Source of the DNA: Acididesulfobacillus acetoxydans
GTDB taxonomy: Bacteria; Bacillota; Desulfitobacteriia; Desulfitobacteriales; Desulfitobacteriaceae
DNA length: 64,000 bases
NCBI RefSeq assembly: GCF_902729405.1
Contig: NZ_LR746496.1
Span: 4,456,226 to 4,520,225, forward strand
Reading direction: 5' to 3'
The notes beneath the pieces are model-generated. The model saw only the letters and a list, made by a program, of their open reading frames with translations, was not told the origin of the DNA and ran no database searches. Positions 51,504-60,844 of the stretch are shown piece by piece; the first letter of the stretch is position 1, and every line of letters begins with the position of its first letter. A program made the position numbers and the translations under genes.

Positions 51504-51849
51504 CACCCCAGCTTCAGTATCAAATGTAACCCTCTAATAAGATCCTAATACGCCTGCCCAGACTTCAGTTTAATAATATGAGCATCCTGGTTTCAGGGTT
51601 TATGTGAGCACCCCAGCTTCAGTATCAAATGTAAACCTCTAACAAGATCCTAATAAGCCTACCCAGACTCCAGTTTAATAATATGAGCATCCTGGTTTCA
51701 GGGTTTATGTGAGCACCCCAGCTTCAGTATCAAATGTAAACCTCTAACAAGATCCTAATAAGCCTGCCCAGACTTCAGTTTAATAATATGAGCATCCAGT
51801 ATGCATCAGCTTACTACGCCTACCCAGACTTCAGTTTAATAATATGAGC
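51504..51849. repeat. 105-bp tandem repeat array between recO and deoC
   Basis: Three consecutive units start CACCCCAGCTTCAGTATCAA at 51504, 51609 and 51714 (period exactly 105), differing at only a few bases. A partial fourth (51799-51849) repeats just the CCCAGACTTCAGTTTAATAA part. The region has no coding potential and is A/T-rich compared with its neighbours. Confidence 0.93.
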
Positions 51850-51859
51850 GCCACACCTT

Positions 51860-52504
51860 TCACTGCACTAGGGCCGGCCCGGAACTGGTGCCGAGACGAT
51901 CCGCCCCCGCCGCCGCCAGTTCCTCGGCAAATTCCCGGGTGCGAATCCCGCCTGAGGCCTTCACTTTAACGTCCGGCCCGACCCAGGCCTTGAGCTTGCG
52001 GACATCTTCCACCGTGGCTCCGCCCGCGCCAAATCCGGTCGACGTCTTGATAAAATCGGCCCCCGCGCGCTTCACAATGTGGGCGGCCTTCTCCTTTTCC
52101 TCTTCGCCGAGAGAGGCTGTTTCTATGATCACTTTAATTGCCAAGCCGCAGCTGTGGGCTGCTTCCACCACCCGGGTGATATCGCGTTCAACCGCCGCCC
52201 AATTGCCGGACTTGGCCCAACCCAGGTTCATGACCATGTCCACTTCTCTGGCCCCATGGGCTTTGGCAATAAAGGCCTCCTGCACTTTTACCTCGGTACA
52301 CGTGGCTCCCAATGGAAAACCCAGGACCGCCACCACCCCGACTCCCGTGCCGTGCAGGAGCTTGGCCGCCGTCTGCACATAGGTCGGATTAACGCACACG
52401 GCTTGAAATTTATAGTTTTTTGCCTCATGGCAGAGGTTTACAACATCCCTCTCCGTCGCCTCCGCTTTCAAAAGAGTATGTTCAATTCGATCCGCCAAAT
52501 TCAT
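51860..52504 (-). CDS. deoC: Deoxyribose-phosphate aldolase
   Basis: A 214-residue DeoC that cleaves deoxyribose 5-phosphate to acetaldehyde and glyceraldehyde 3-phosphate. Key blocks are VCVNPTYVQTAAKLL, VLGFPLGATCTEVKVQEAFI, EVDMVMNLGWAKSGNW, VIIETASLGEEEK, ADFIKTSTGFGAGGATVEDV and the Schiff-base lysine in VKVKASGGIRTREFA. Its place next to cdd (nucleoside salvage) makes functional sense, although in B. subtilis deoC lies elsewhere. Confidence 0.96.
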   Translation of the reverse strand: MNLADRIEHTLLKAEATERDVVNLCHEAKNYKFQAVCVNPTYVQTAAKLLHGTGVGVVAVLGFPLGATCTEVKVQEAFIAKAHGAREVDMVMNLGWAKSGNWAAVERDITRVVEAAHSCGLAIKVIIETASLGEEEKEKAAHIVKRAGADFIKTSTGFGAGGATVEDVRKLKAWVGPDVKVKASGGIRTREFAEELAAAGADRLGTSSGPALVQ

Positions 52505-52628
52505 TCTTCTTCCTCCTCATATTCACCGTTCACCCGGGTTCTCCGTTCATACAAGAACAGGTCCATTTCCTATGACCAGCAATTTTGTCTCCCGTTCACT
52601 CTGGTTCTCCGTTGACTAATTTCCGCGG

Positions 52629-53531
52629 TCAATCATAGCCCAGCCGACTGAGAGTATCGGGACGATTGCGCCAATCCTTTTTCACCTTGACCCAGAGTTC
52701 CAGAAACACCTTACCGTCCAGCAGTATCTCAACATCACGCCTCGCCAAACTCCCGATTTCTTTGAGCAGCCTGCCTCCCTGACCGATAATGATCCCTTTT
52801 TGGGAATCCCTTTCCACCATGATGGTGGCCCGGATCTTGGTCAGGCTCTGCTTCTCCTCGATCTCATCCACCATAACCGCAATAGAGTGGGGCACCTCGT
52901 CGCGCGTCAGCTGCAAAACCTTCTCTCGGATGAGTTCGGCAATAATAAACCTCTCTGGCTGATCTGTGACCTCATCCTCCGGGTAGTATTTCGGACCGGG
53001 GGGAAGAGCATCGAGGATAACCCGCAAAAGTTCATCCGTATTTTCCCCGGTGAGTGCGGAAACCGGAACCACCGCCAGGAAATCCATCAGGGCAGAATAC
53101 TTGCGAACCTGCTGCATGAGGCGTTCTCGCTTCAATAAGTCCACTTTATTCAGGGCCAGGATGCAGGGAGTATGCGTCCCGCGAATGAGCCCCAGCACGT
53201 ACTCCTCTCCGCCGCCATATTCGACAGCCGCATCCACCATATAGAGGATGATATCCGCATCCGTCAGCGATTCTTTGGCTGCCCCCAGCATATATTCACC
53301 CAACTTATGCTTCGGTTTGTGAATTCCGGGCGTGTCCAGAAATACAATCTGGCCGCTCTCTTCCGTAACGATACACTGAATCCGGTTGCGCGTCGTCTGC
53401 GGTTTCTCAGACATAATGAGGACTTTCTGACCCAGGAGGTGATTGAGAAGCGTAGACTTGCCGGCGTTTGGCCGGCCGATCACAGTGACAAAACCTGAAT
53501 GAAACTCTTGATTTTTTGGCGAAGTTTGCAA
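52629..53531 (-). CDS. era: GTPase Era (16S rRNA/30S assembly)
   Basis: A 300-residue Era. The GTPase domain has G1 VTVIGRPNAGKSTLLNHLLG, G2 PQTTRNRIQCI, G3 FLDTPGIHKPKHKLGEYM and G4 ALNKVDLL. The C-terminal KH RNA-binding domain has KGIIIGQGGRLLKEIGSLAR. I prefer TTG 53531, seven bases after AAGGTGGG; a GTG at 53543 is possible. It is downstream of cdd in the usual order. Confidence 0.97.
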   Translation of the reverse strand: MQTSPKNQEFHSGFVTVIGRPNAGKSTLLNHLLGQKVLIMSEKPQTTRNRIQCIVTEESGQIVFLDTPGIHKPKHKLGEYMLGAAKESLTDADIILYMVDAAVEYGGGEEYVLGLIRGTHTPCILALNKVDLLKRERLMQQVRKYSALMDFLAVVPVSALTGENTDELLRVILDALPPGPKYYPEDEVTDQPERFIIAELIREKVLQLTRDEVPHSIAVMVDEIEEKQSLTKIRATIMVERDSQKGIIIGQGGRLLKEIGSLARRDVEILLDGKVFLELWVKVKKDWRNRPDTLSRLGYD

Positions 53532-53584
53532 ATAAAATCCCACCTTACAAAGCGGAGGCCGGAGATCCGGGGTCGAATTTCCGG

Positions 53585-54010
53585 CTAAAGAAAGTCCGGC
53601 CCAAATGACTCCGGTAAAAGCTCCTTTAAAGAAGTATATTTCGTTTTCCCTTGGCCGTTAATTAAAATAATCGGGCAATCTTCGGCAAATTCCCGCATAA
53701 CCTGTCTGCAGGCTCCGCAGGGTGACGGAAACGCGTCCCCCGGGACGGCCACGGCCACAGCCCGCAAAGAGCGTTCCCCGGCCGCAATTCCCTGGAAAAT
53801 GGCATTGCGTTCCGCGCAAAGGGTGAGCCCAAAACTGGCATTCTCCACATTACAGCCGGCAAAAATCTCTGAAAAAAGGGCCGCCGCCCCCACCGGATAG
53901 TGCGAATAAGGCACGTAGGACCTCTGATAAGCCTTTTGAGCCTCCCGAATCAATTCTTCGATCTCTTCTTTCGCCAGAGATCCTTCCCCAAAAGCCACTT
54001 CCTTACACAT
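53585..54010 (-). CDS. cdd: Cytidine deaminase
   Basis: A 141-residue homotetramer-type cytidine/deoxycytidine deaminase of nucleoside salvage. The zinc and catalytic residues are in NVENASFGLTLCAERNAIFQ (Cys and Glu) and SPCGACRQVMREF (two Cys). The substrate loop YVPYSHYPVGAA is present. The frame starts at ATG 54010; the family start may be closer to LAKEEIEELI. It lies between dgkA and era. Confidence 0.96.
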   Translation of the reverse strand: MCKEVAFGEGSLAKEEIEELIREAQKAYQRSYVPYSHYPVGAAALFSEIFAGCNVENASFGLTLCAERNAIFQGIAAGERSLRAVAVAVPGDAFPSPCGACRQVMREFAEDCPIILINGQGKTKYTSLKELLPESFGPDFL

Positions 54011-54052
54011 GGTTCTCTATCCTCCGATCCGTTGCACCGGCCCGCCGAGCAC

Positions 54053-54430
54053 TTATCCTCCGATCCAACGCCACATTGGGAGCCAAAAAAGCCCGATGCC
54101 GATAATCACAGCCTGAATGACCGTAACCAGTACCGCGCCGGCAGCCACATCTTTAGCCATACCGGCCAAAGGGTGAAAGTTCGGCTGAACTAAATCCACA
54201 ACCAGTTCAACCGCCGTGTTCAAAACTTCGCTCAAGAACACGGAGCCGATGGCGTAGAACAGCAACAGCCACTCCCAGCGGGCCAATCTAAACCACCAAG
54301 CCCCTGCCAAAACCAAGACCCCGGCGAAGGCGTGAAACTGCATATGTCCTTCTGTTTTCCAAACATAGTGCAGACCTCGCCAAGCCTGGTTCAGGCTGCG
54401 CCAAAAACCTCTGTAGTGGATCTTTTCCAT
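54053..54430 (-). CDS. dgkA: Undecaprenol/diacylglycerol kinase
   Basis: A 125-residue integral membrane kinase of the DgkA family, in Firmicutes usually an undecaprenol kinase. Three hydrophobic segments are visible (about 32-50, 55-75 and 98-120). The signature reads FLSEVLNTAVELVVDLVQPN with the catalytic Glu. It lies immediately after ybeY, as in B. subtilis. Confidence 0.94.
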   Translation of the reverse strand: MEKIHYRGFWRSLNQAWRGLHYVWKTEGHMQFHAFAGVLVLAGAWWFRLARWEWLLLFYAIGSVFLSEVLNTAVELVVDLVQPNFHPLAGMAKDVAAGAVLVTVIQAVIIGIGLFWLPMWRWIGG

Positions 54431-54449
54431 CCGCCATCTGCCCCTTCAC

Positions 54450-54929
54450 CTAGTTTCGGCTCAAATTCAGCAAGGCCATGGCTTCCTCTTCCTTGGCGCG
54501 CATGGCCGATTTCCCGGCCTTTTCCTCATGGTCATATCCCAAAAGGTGCAGTGTCCCATGCACGGCCAGGTAAACGATCTCCCTCAGGAAAGGGTGTCCG
54601 TATTCGTCAGCCTGAGCCCGGGCGCGCTCGACGGAGATTACGATATCACCCAGCATCTCATCTGCGAAGTCCAAGACTTCCGGCTCCTCATCGTCCCGCT
54701 CCCGCAAGGCAAAAGACAGTACATCCGTAGGACGGTCAAGGTGCCTGTATTCTCGGTTCAACGCGCGGATCCCGGCGTCATCCGTGAGGGTCAGGCTGAT
54801 TTCCGCCTCCTCAGGCCCGGCCCCCGCTTGCAGAGCGGCCCGGATGCCCTGTTCAATCCGGAGCCCCAACTCCTCCCGTGCTTGTTCCGAAATAGACGAT
54901 TCTTCCCAGAGAATATCCAAAGTCAGCAT
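54450..54929 (-). CDS. ybeY: Endoribonuclease YbeY (rRNA maturation factor)
   Basis: A 159-residue metal-dependent RNase for 16S rRNA 3' processing and ribosome quality control. The zinc motif is [16 protein letters not shown] (H-x3-H-x5-H). [20 protein letters not shown] and [20 protein letters not shown] precede it. ATG 54929 is in a normal position. A 260-base spacer with low-complexity CCCGCAC repeats lies between it and pgpH. Confidence 0.96.
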   Translation of the reverse strand: MLTLDILWEESSISEQAREELGLRIEQGIRAALQAGAGPEEAEISLTLTDDAGIRALNREYRHLDRPTDVLSFALRERDDEEPEVLDFADEMLGDIVISVERARAQADEYGHPFLREIVYLAVHGTLHLLGYDHEEKAGKSAMRAKEEEAMALLNLSRN

Positions 54930-55189
54930 ATTATTTCACTCCGCTTCACCTGATTACACGCAACTCCGGGCTCGAATTCACTGCCCCCAAGGCCAAAGTC
55001 ACTTTACGTTTCAGCGGCGCTGACGCCCGAGTCACTTGGTACGCATACCCCACTCACCCGCACATCCTGCCTGCTCACACACCCCGCCCGCACCGGCCCG
55101 CACGTCCTGCTTGCCTGCAGACCCCACTCGCCTAACCCCCCCGAACGTCCGCCCTTCACACATTGACTCTGAAGTCCTGTCCTCACTCT
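54930..55189. other. Intergenic low-complexity region
   Basis: Pyrimidine-rich degenerate repeats (CCCGCACGTCCTGC, CCCGCACATCCTGC, CCCGCACCGG) lie between 55060 and 55140. No gene or terminator is recognised. Confidence 0.45.
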
Positions 55190-57538
55190 TTACTCACAGT
55201 GCTCCCCGGCCCCCGCCGGTTTTTCTTCCGCGCGGGATATCTTCTCCGCGGGCCCTCCGCTCTGCTTATCCGCCGCCGTCCCGTCAGGTTTCTCCCCGGC
55301 TTTGCCTTCCGGCGTCTGCTCGGTCCTCTTGTCTGCCGCTTTCTCCGCAGGCGGCTTTTCGGCATGTTTCGTGGCCTGATTGGCCCGCTTCGCCCCCTCG
55401 GAAGAGCCGCTTTTACCGGCAGGTAATTCGGGGTACTCAACCCGCGAGTGAAAAATACCGCTCAATACCCGTACAAATGCCATGGCAATTCGGTCAAGAT
55501 CCCGGAAGGTCAGGTCGCATTGATCCAGTTGATCGTCATTGAACTTCTCCTTAATGATCTTTCTGACCAGCCCCTCTATCCTCCCGGGGGTAGGCTGACG
55601 CAGGGAACGGACCGCTGCCTCCACACTGTCCGCCAGGCTGACCAGAGCCGCCTCCTTGCTCTGGGGCCTGGGTGCATCGTAGCGGAAGGCCTCTTCGGGG
55701 ACTTCCTCGTTCTCTTCAAGTGCCTTGTGATAAAAAAAGGTGACTAAGGAATCTCCATGATGCTGGCTGATAATGTTCGTCACCGGTTCGGGGAGCTTGT
55801 CCTCCCTGGCCAGTTCCAAACCGTCTTTCACATGGGAGGTTATGATCAAGGAACTTAGGGTGGGAGCAATCTTGTCGTGAGGATTGTCCTGGGCAAATTG
55901 GTTCTCGATAAAAAAGTAAGGTCGCTTTAACTTTCCGATATCGTGATACATAGAACCCACCCGGACCAGGGTGGCATCGGCATGAATCTCTTCGGCCGCC
56001 GCCTCCGCCAGGTTGCCCACTAAGATACTGTGATGATAAGTTCCGGGAGCTTCGACCAGAAGCCTCTTCAGAAGCGGCCTGTTCGGATTGGAAAGCTCCA
56101 GCAGCCTCACCGCCGATGTAATCTGAAAGCCGGATTCGAACCAATGCAAGGTCCCCACTGTTAAGACGGAAGAAGCAATCCCGTTCACTACTGCCAGAAT
56201 CAGACCCACCGCCCAAACGGTCAGTTGTGCGCCCGACATCAAGTCGATTCCGCTCACAACCAGGACATTGACCGCCGATACGAACAGGCCCGCCCTCGCT
56301 AAATCCGACCTCTGGCTCAAGCGGGATACGCTGTGTACACCCGTCACTCCACCGAAGAGGGCCACTAAACCCACCTGAAGACCCACGGCTGTCTCCAAAC
56401 GGGGGTCTACCAGGACTGCCACAAACACGGCTAGCACCAGAGCCACGACCACCCCCAGCTCGGCATCCGCCAGAATTGCCACAGCTGTGGTGGCCCAGGC
56501 CACCGGAATAAGGAACCCGGTCAGAGAAGTATATTGGGCTCCTAAATTCAGAGCATTGATTCCCTTGGCGATGGACAGAACCAAAGCCATTGTCAAACCG
56601 ACGAGCACAAGCTTACGTGTGGAAGCGAAAATCTGAGGCTTGTATTGATAAGCAAAAGCCAAGAGCGCCCCCATCCCCAATAAGACGATAACCGCGATCC
56701 CGCCGACCAAGCGCAAGGCGGAATTGCTGTTGACGAACCCATAGGCTTCCAAGACCTGAAAAGCCTTGCTGTCAACAATTTCCCCAACCCCGATTATTTT
56801 CTGGTTCGCTTGGTAGTGCACCGTATAGTTTTGGATATTGATTTTATCCGCGTTTTCCTTAGCCAGCTGGGCCGTCGCCTCTTTGTCTTTCACCAAGGTC
56901 GGCTGGGTCACCCTGTAATCGACAAAGGCCTGGAGAAACACCTTCATTTCGTCTGACAGCGCACTCCGGTTGATGTCCTGCTTCATCCGGTCACGCAGGG
57001 GCGCGACGTCGGCCTCCGTGCGGGCGCCGTATTGGAGATCGCGGGCATCGCCCAAGATGATTTGATTGGCCGTCTGCTCCGTAGCGTTCGAGCTGTCGGC
57101 CTTGGTACTGACCAAGGTCACCAACACTCCCTCGGGCAGAGCGGTGAACGGCGACGTTTGGCGCAAATGCGCGGCTTTAGCCGCGGAATCCGTCCCGGAA
57201 GCAACCGCCGAGCGCAGGGCGCTGAATGATTGGTCCAAGTCGTTGGCCAGCCCGCTCAAATAGCTGTCATCCGGTTTGTAGACGGGAGGAGTCGCCTTTT
57301 CCGCCGCCGCCTGATCCTGGCGGAAGCGCTCCATATCTTTCACGTCCATGGCCCAAGGGGCTGAAATAGTAGCCGGACTCGGTTCGCCGACCTTAATATT
57401 AACTTTGGTCACAAAAAGCCCCGAAGAGAGCAAGAACGTGAACACCAGGAAATACACCGCCAAAGCGATCACACGCCGCCACAGGGTGTTGGGAACAAAC
57501 TTATCCAAAAAGGCCGGAGGCCTCCACACTGGTTTCAA
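55190..57538 (-). CDS. pgpH: 7TM-HD family cyclic-di-AMP phosphodiesterase (PgpH/YqfF)
   Basis: A 782-residue membrane phosphodiesterase. It has an N-terminal helix, an extracellular 7TMR-HDED domain (about 45-290), seven membrane helices (about 290-490) and a cytoplasmic HD domain with LLVEAPGTYHHSILVGNLAE, RVGSMYHDIGKLKRPYFFIE and ITSHVKDGLELA. PgpH homologues hydrolyse c-di-AMP. The last 75 residues are a Lys/Glu/Ala/Pro low-complexity tail, longer than usual. The phoH stop region overlaps its ATG by four bases. Confidence 0.95.
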   Translation of the reverse strand: MKPVWRPPAFLDKFVPNTLWRRVIALAVYFLVFTFLLSSGLFVTKVNIKVGEPSPATISAPWAMDVKDMERFRQDQAAAEKATPPVYKPDDSYLSGLANDLDQSFSALRSAVASGTDSAAKAAHLRQTSPFTALPEGVLVTLVSTKADSSNATEQTANQIILGDARDLQYGARTEADVAPLRDRMKQDINRSALSDEMKVFLQAFVDYRVTQPTLVKDKEATAQLAKENADKINIQNYTVHYQANQKIIGVGEIVDSKAFQVLEAYGFVNSNSALRLVGGIAVIVLLGMGALLAFAYQYKPQIFASTRKLVLVGLTMALVLSIAKGINALNLGAQYTSLTGFLIPVAWATTAVAILADAELGVVVALVLAVFVAVLVDPRLETAVGLQVGLVALFGGVTGVHSVSRLSQRSDLARAGLFVSAVNVLVVSGIDLMSGAQLTVWAVGLILAVVNGIASSVLTVGTLHWFESGFQITSAVRLLELSNPNRPLLKRLLVEAPGTYHHSILVGNLAEAAAEEIHADATLVRVGSMYHDIGKLKRPYFFIENQFAQDNPHDKIAPTLSSLIITSHVKDGLELAREDKLPEPVTNIISQHHGDSLVTFFYHKALEENEEVPEEAFRYDAPRPQSKEAALVSLADSVEAAVRSLRQPTPGRIEGLVRKIIKEKFNDDQLDQCDLTFRDLDRIAMAFVRVLSGIFHSRVEYPELPAGKSGSSEGAKRANQATKHAEKPPAEKAADKRTEQTPEGKAGEKPDGTAADKQSGGPAEKISRAEEKPAGAGEHCE

Positions 57539-58491
57539 AAAGATCCTTCCTTTTGGCCGGTCCGGTCGGCTTCGCGCTCATAAGCCTGAATGATTTTCTG
57601 TACAAGCGGATTGCGCACGACATCCGCGGCCGTGAAGTAGTGAAACACGATGCCGGGAATACCGTGCAAGATATGCTGAACTTCAACCAAACCGGAATAA
57701 TGCCCACGCGGCAAATCAACCTGAGTCACGTCGCCTGTCACCACAGCCTGAGAACTGTAGCCCAGACGGGTCAGGAACATCTTCATCTGCTCCGGCGTCG
57801 TATTTTGCGCCTCGTCCAGAATGATAAAAGAATCGTCTAACGTCCTCCCGCGCATATAAGCCAAAGGGGCGATCTCTATGATTTCTTTCTCCACATAGCG
57901 CTGGGCCGTCTCCACCCCCAGCAAATCGTAGAGCGCGTCGTACAAAGGTCTGAGGTAAGGATCCACCTTTTCCTGCACGTCCCCGGGCAAGAAACCCAGC
58001 TTCTCACCCGCCTCCACGGCCGGACGGGTCAAGACAATCCGGTTCACATTTTTGGCCCGCAAGGCTCTGACCGCCATGACGACCGCCAGGTACGTCTTCC
58101 CCGTGCCCGCCGGGCCTATGCCGAAAACAACCGTGCTTTTCTCGAGCGCTTTCAGATACTCCGCCTGACCAAGAGTCTTCGCTTTAATGGGACGCCCGCG
58201 GTGGGTCATGGCCACCACTCTGGTCAGGGCGTCGGCCATGCCGCCCTCCTGTCCCTCTTGGACTTGCGTAATGATATAAGAAACGTCTGCCGGTGTCAGG
58301 CAGTGTCCTTGCCGAACCGTGAGCAGAAGCTCCTGAGCAACCGCCTCCGTCTGTTCAACTTCTTCCTTCTCACCTGAAATAACCATCTCTTCGCCCCGCA
58401 GGACACATTTCGCGCCCAGGCGCTCTTCCAACAGGCGCAAGTGGCTGTCTTCCAAGCCCAGCAAGTTCATGGCTTCATTGGCATCGCGCAA
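57535..58491 (-). CDS. phoH: PhoH-like ATPase
   Basis: A 318-residue PhoH family protein. An N-terminal KH-like part precedes the P-loop ATPase with Walker A FGIGPAGTGKTYLAVVMAVR, KLGFLPGDVQEKVDPYLRPL, Walker B DDSFIILDEAQNTTPEQMKM and SQAVVTGDVTQVDLP. The start is probably TTG 58491 with GGAGG eleven bases upstream. It lies in the order yqfC-yqfD-phoH-pgpH-ybeY, linked with rRNA processing and spore-related genes. Confidence 0.95.
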   Translation of the reverse strand: MRDANEAMNLLGLEDSHLRLLEERLGAKCVLRGEEMVISGEKEEVEQTEAVAQELLLTVRQGHCLTPADVSYIITQVQEGQEGGMADALTRVVAMTHRGRPIKAKTLGQAEYLKALEKSTVVFGIGPAGTGKTYLAVVMAVRALRAKNVNRIVLTRPAVEAGEKLGFLPGDVQEKVDPYLRPLYDALYDLLGVETAQRYVEKEIIEIAPLAYMRGRTLDDSFIILDEAQNTTPEQMKMFLTRLGYSSQAVVTGDVTQVDLPRGHYSGLVEVQHILHGIPGIVFHYFTAADVVRNPLVQKIIQAYEREADRTGQKEGSF

Positions 58492-58512
58492 GAATAACCT
58501 GGCCTCCGTTAG

Positions 58513-59706
58513 CTATTCGCCTCCGTTCGCATTTGCATATACGGCCAAATCCTCAAATGTTTCCTCTTCAACCCTCACCCTCACGGCCGTATCCGGGCCG
58601 GGCATAACCAGGACCTTCTCCGCCAAAGGCGTGGCGCCGGGTGTAATTTTACTTTGAACCTCCGCTCGCGCCCGTTCTTCCGCCAGCCGGCGCGCTTCCT
58701 CGGGCGAATGGGTCAGATGAACCTGTTGCAACTCTTGATAGCGGACCATAATAACTTCGACAGGAAAGCGCCAATTCCTCCAGGTCAGAAGGGGCCTGGC
58801 TATAACATCTTTTCGTACCAAGGGATAAGGCGATTCCGGTGTCGTTACCATTATGACTCTCGGCCCGATTTTTATACCCCAGCCCGTGCCGACTCTTCCT
58901 GTAGCCGCGACCTTGTCTTCTTTCAGGGGCACAGTCGCTTCCGCACTGTACCAAACCCGTCCCCGCACGAAACCCTTGGCCCGCGCCGGCGGCGGAGCCG
59001 TCCCAGCTTTGGCCAAGGGACTTGCCGGAGGCGCTTTGGCAATTAAGACCTGCCCCGCCCGCACCGTCTCCCCTTCGTGCACCTGGGCCACTCCCTGAAT
59101 GACGATAACCTGCTCGACCACGCCCGCCCGGGCGGCGACCAGGTTTCCTTCCTCGGCCGGGGCTTTGGGACGAATTTTTTCCGCAACGTTAATTTGTACA
59201 TGGGTACCGTTCCGGTCAATACCCACCCAGGCCAAATCCGGGAAACTATCCTCCAAGCCCGTGGCGATCCGGTCCAGGTCCAGGTTCTTGTGCCACACCC
59301 AAGACTTGAGCCCTAAGGATTGAGCTTTCTGTAGGAGTTCCGCACTGCTGATCTTTTTATTGCCGTTAACCGAAATAAAGAGGACCAACTGGGAGAGAAT
59401 ACTGAGAGCCACCGCGACCAGCACCAACCCGACCAGCAGTCCTTTGCGCCTCCGCCAACGCGCGGCGATAAACGGCCAGCCGTAACGGGCGGTAATCTTT
59501 ACCTGCGCCCGGGCACGCCGGGCCGCCCGCCGCAGCCGCGGGAAATCTTGCAGAGACACCTGGGCCCGTAAGCCGTATTTCGCCTTTTGCATATGGAACA
59601 GGGTAATTCCATCTTGCAAAGTCGCGTTAATAAAAGCCGCGGGATTTCCGCACCTAACCGCGAAGTGCACTCGTCCCCGCCAAAATGCCGTAAGGCGAGC
59701 GAACAT
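58513..59706 (-). CDS. yqfD: Sporulation protein YqfD
   Basis: A 397-residue membrane-anchored protein matching YqfD (stage IV sporulation family), needed for sporulation in B. subtilis. A cytoplasmic basic N-terminal region (RLRRAARRARAQVKITARYG) precedes one membrane helix (about 88-112, GLLVGLVLVAVALSILSQLV) and a large extracytoplasmic part with VNGNKKISSAELLQKAQSLG. It is adjacent to yqfC, its usual partner, and supports an endospore-forming host. Confidence 0.9.
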   Translation of the reverse strand: MFARLTAFWRGRVHFAVRCGNPAAFINATLQDGITLFHMQKAKYGLRAQVSLQDFPRLRRAARRARAQVKITARYGWPFIAARWRRRKGLLVGLVLVAVALSILSQLVLFISVNGNKKISSAELLQKAQSLGLKSWVWHKNLDLDRIATGLEDSFPDLAWVGIDRNGTHVQINVAEKIRPKAPAEEGNLVAARAGVVEQVIVIQGVAQVHEGETVRAGQVLIAKAPPASPLAKAGTAPPPARAKGFVRGRVWYSAEATVPLKEDKVAATGRVGTGWGIKIGPRVIMVTTPESPYPLVRKDVIARPLLTWRNWRFPVEVIMVRYQELQQVHLTHSPEEARRLAEERARAEVQSKITPGATPLAEKVLVMPGPDTAVRVRVEEETFEDLAVYANANGGE

Positions 59707-59707
59707 T

Positions 59708-59992
59708 TCATTCCCCTCCCTTGTCCGAGAGGTAGCCGAGGGAAATAAATTCGCCTTCGATCTGGAGCTCCGCAGGCAGTACCGTTTTCAAAACCAGGGC
59801 TTTCCCCGTCACATAAAGTTCCCCTTCACTCGTGGCCAGGGAAATCTTCTCGCCTGAGAACGTCACAATTTCCTTATAATTTTCGATATAGACTTGTTTC
59901 CGCCCCGTGACCGTTATCTTGGGTCCGTCTCCCATCACATCGGGAGGAAGTTCCAAAACTTCACCCATGGTCTTTTGCAGCTTGCCAAACAC
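59708..59992 (-). CDS. yqfC: Sporulation protein YqfC
   Basis: About 94 residues, YabP/YqfC-like. The core reads ELPPDVMGDGPKITVTGRKQ, YIENYKEIVTFSGEKISLAT and VLKTVLPAELQIEGEFISLG. The best start by ribosome-site spacing is GTG 59992 (seven bases after AAGGGAGG); ATG 59998 is only one base from it. It pairs with yqfD. Confidence 0.88.
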   Translation of the reverse strand: MFGKLQKTMGEVLELPPDVMGDGPKITVTGRKQVYIENYKEIVTFSGEKISLATSEGELYVTGKALVLKTVLPAELQIEGEFISLGYLSDKGGE

Positions 59993-60102
59993 CTTCATCC
60001 CTCCCTTATGGCGGCCTTGACTCCAGAACAAGCCGAACAGGCCCCTGGGCCAGGCCCTTCTAGATGTTTATGAGGGAGAAGAACAGAATATACAAGCCGT
60101 AC

Positions 60103-60158
60103 CAGAGATCAGAGGCCAGAGATCAGAGGCCGGAGACCAGAGGCCGGAGATCAGAGCG
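60103..60158. repeat. 14-bp microrepeats (AGAGATCAGAGGCC type)
   Basis: About four degenerate copies of (C/G)AGA(G/C)ATCAGAGGCC in tandem. Related CCTCTGA units occur at 34667-34755 and 45473-45510. The rest of 59993-60332 shows no supported gene. Confidence 0.75.
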
Positions 60159-60332
60159 GGCTCTCACGGAAAAGCCGGACTGTCTGATACGACAAAGGAA
60201 CATTCATAAACTGTCCGTTCAACAGAGCGAAACGATATAGCCGCCCTTGTCCCCAATGGGGGCAAGCGTTAGCGATGGCGGCTGACGTAAGTCTTCTTAT
60301 CCTTGGAAAAACTATCGTTTCATAGGTAAGAA

Positions 60333-60359
60333 AAACCCGGCCTGAAAAAGACCGGGTTT
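60333..60359 (-). terminator. Terminator of the rpsU-yqeY unit
   Basis: AAACCCGG-TCTTTTTCAGG-CCGGGTTT followed by TTTCTT on the minus strand, 20 bases past the yqeY stop. Confidence 0.88.
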
Positions 60360-60379
60360 CTCGCTCATGTATGGTTCTT

Positions 60380-60841
60380 TCAGGCGTCCAGGAGTTCGCG
60401 CACGATCTGGTTAACCAGTCTGCCGTCCGCACGCCCCTTGGTCTTAGGGGTCAAGGCCCCCATAACCTTGCCCAAATCCTTGGCACTCCCGGCCCCCACC
60501 TCGGCGATGACAGCCTGAGCCAGCTCACGTATCTCCCCTGCGGAAAGCTGTTGAGGAAGGTATTCCATCAGAATGGCGATTTCCTTCTCCAAGCTCTTAA
60601 CCGCTTCGGGGCGACCCGCTTTAGCAAACTCTGTCAAGGAGTCACGACGCATCTTGACCTCTCGCGCCAGGACTTCGGTGACCTGGGCATCGTTAAAATC
60701 TTGTCTCTTATCTATCTCAGCATTCTTTATGGCGGCCCTGGCCATGCGGATAACGGAAAGCCTAACCTTCCCCTCCTCTTTGGCCTTCATGGCAGCCTTC
60801 ATATCCTCAACAAGGCGATCCTTCAGGGACAACTGAGCCAC
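60380..60841 (-). CDS. yqeY: GatB/YqeY domain protein
   Basis: A 153-residue YqeY protein related to the tRNA-binding tail of amidotransferase subunit GatB. Signatures are LSLKDRLVEDMKAAMKAKEE, RLSVIRMARAAIKNAEIDKR, LMEYLPQQLSAGEIRELAQA and the C-terminal GRADGRLVNQIVRELL. The function is uncertain, perhaps tRNA-related. It follows rpsU after three bases, the classic rpsU-yqeY pair. Confidence 0.94.
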   Translation of the reverse strand: MAQLSLKDRLVEDMKAAMKAKEEGKVRLSVIRMARAAIKNAEIDKRQDFNDAQVTEVLAREVKMRRDSLTEFAKAGRPEAVKSLEKEIAILMEYLPQQLSAGEIRELAQAVIAEVGAGSAKDLGKVMGALTPKTKGRADGRLVNQIVRELLDA

Positions 60842-60844
60842 TCC

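Noticed and set aside
60151..60432. A 93-codon minus-strand frame before yqeY
   Set aside because: It runs through the yqeY terminator and into the yqeY 3' end in the wrong frame.
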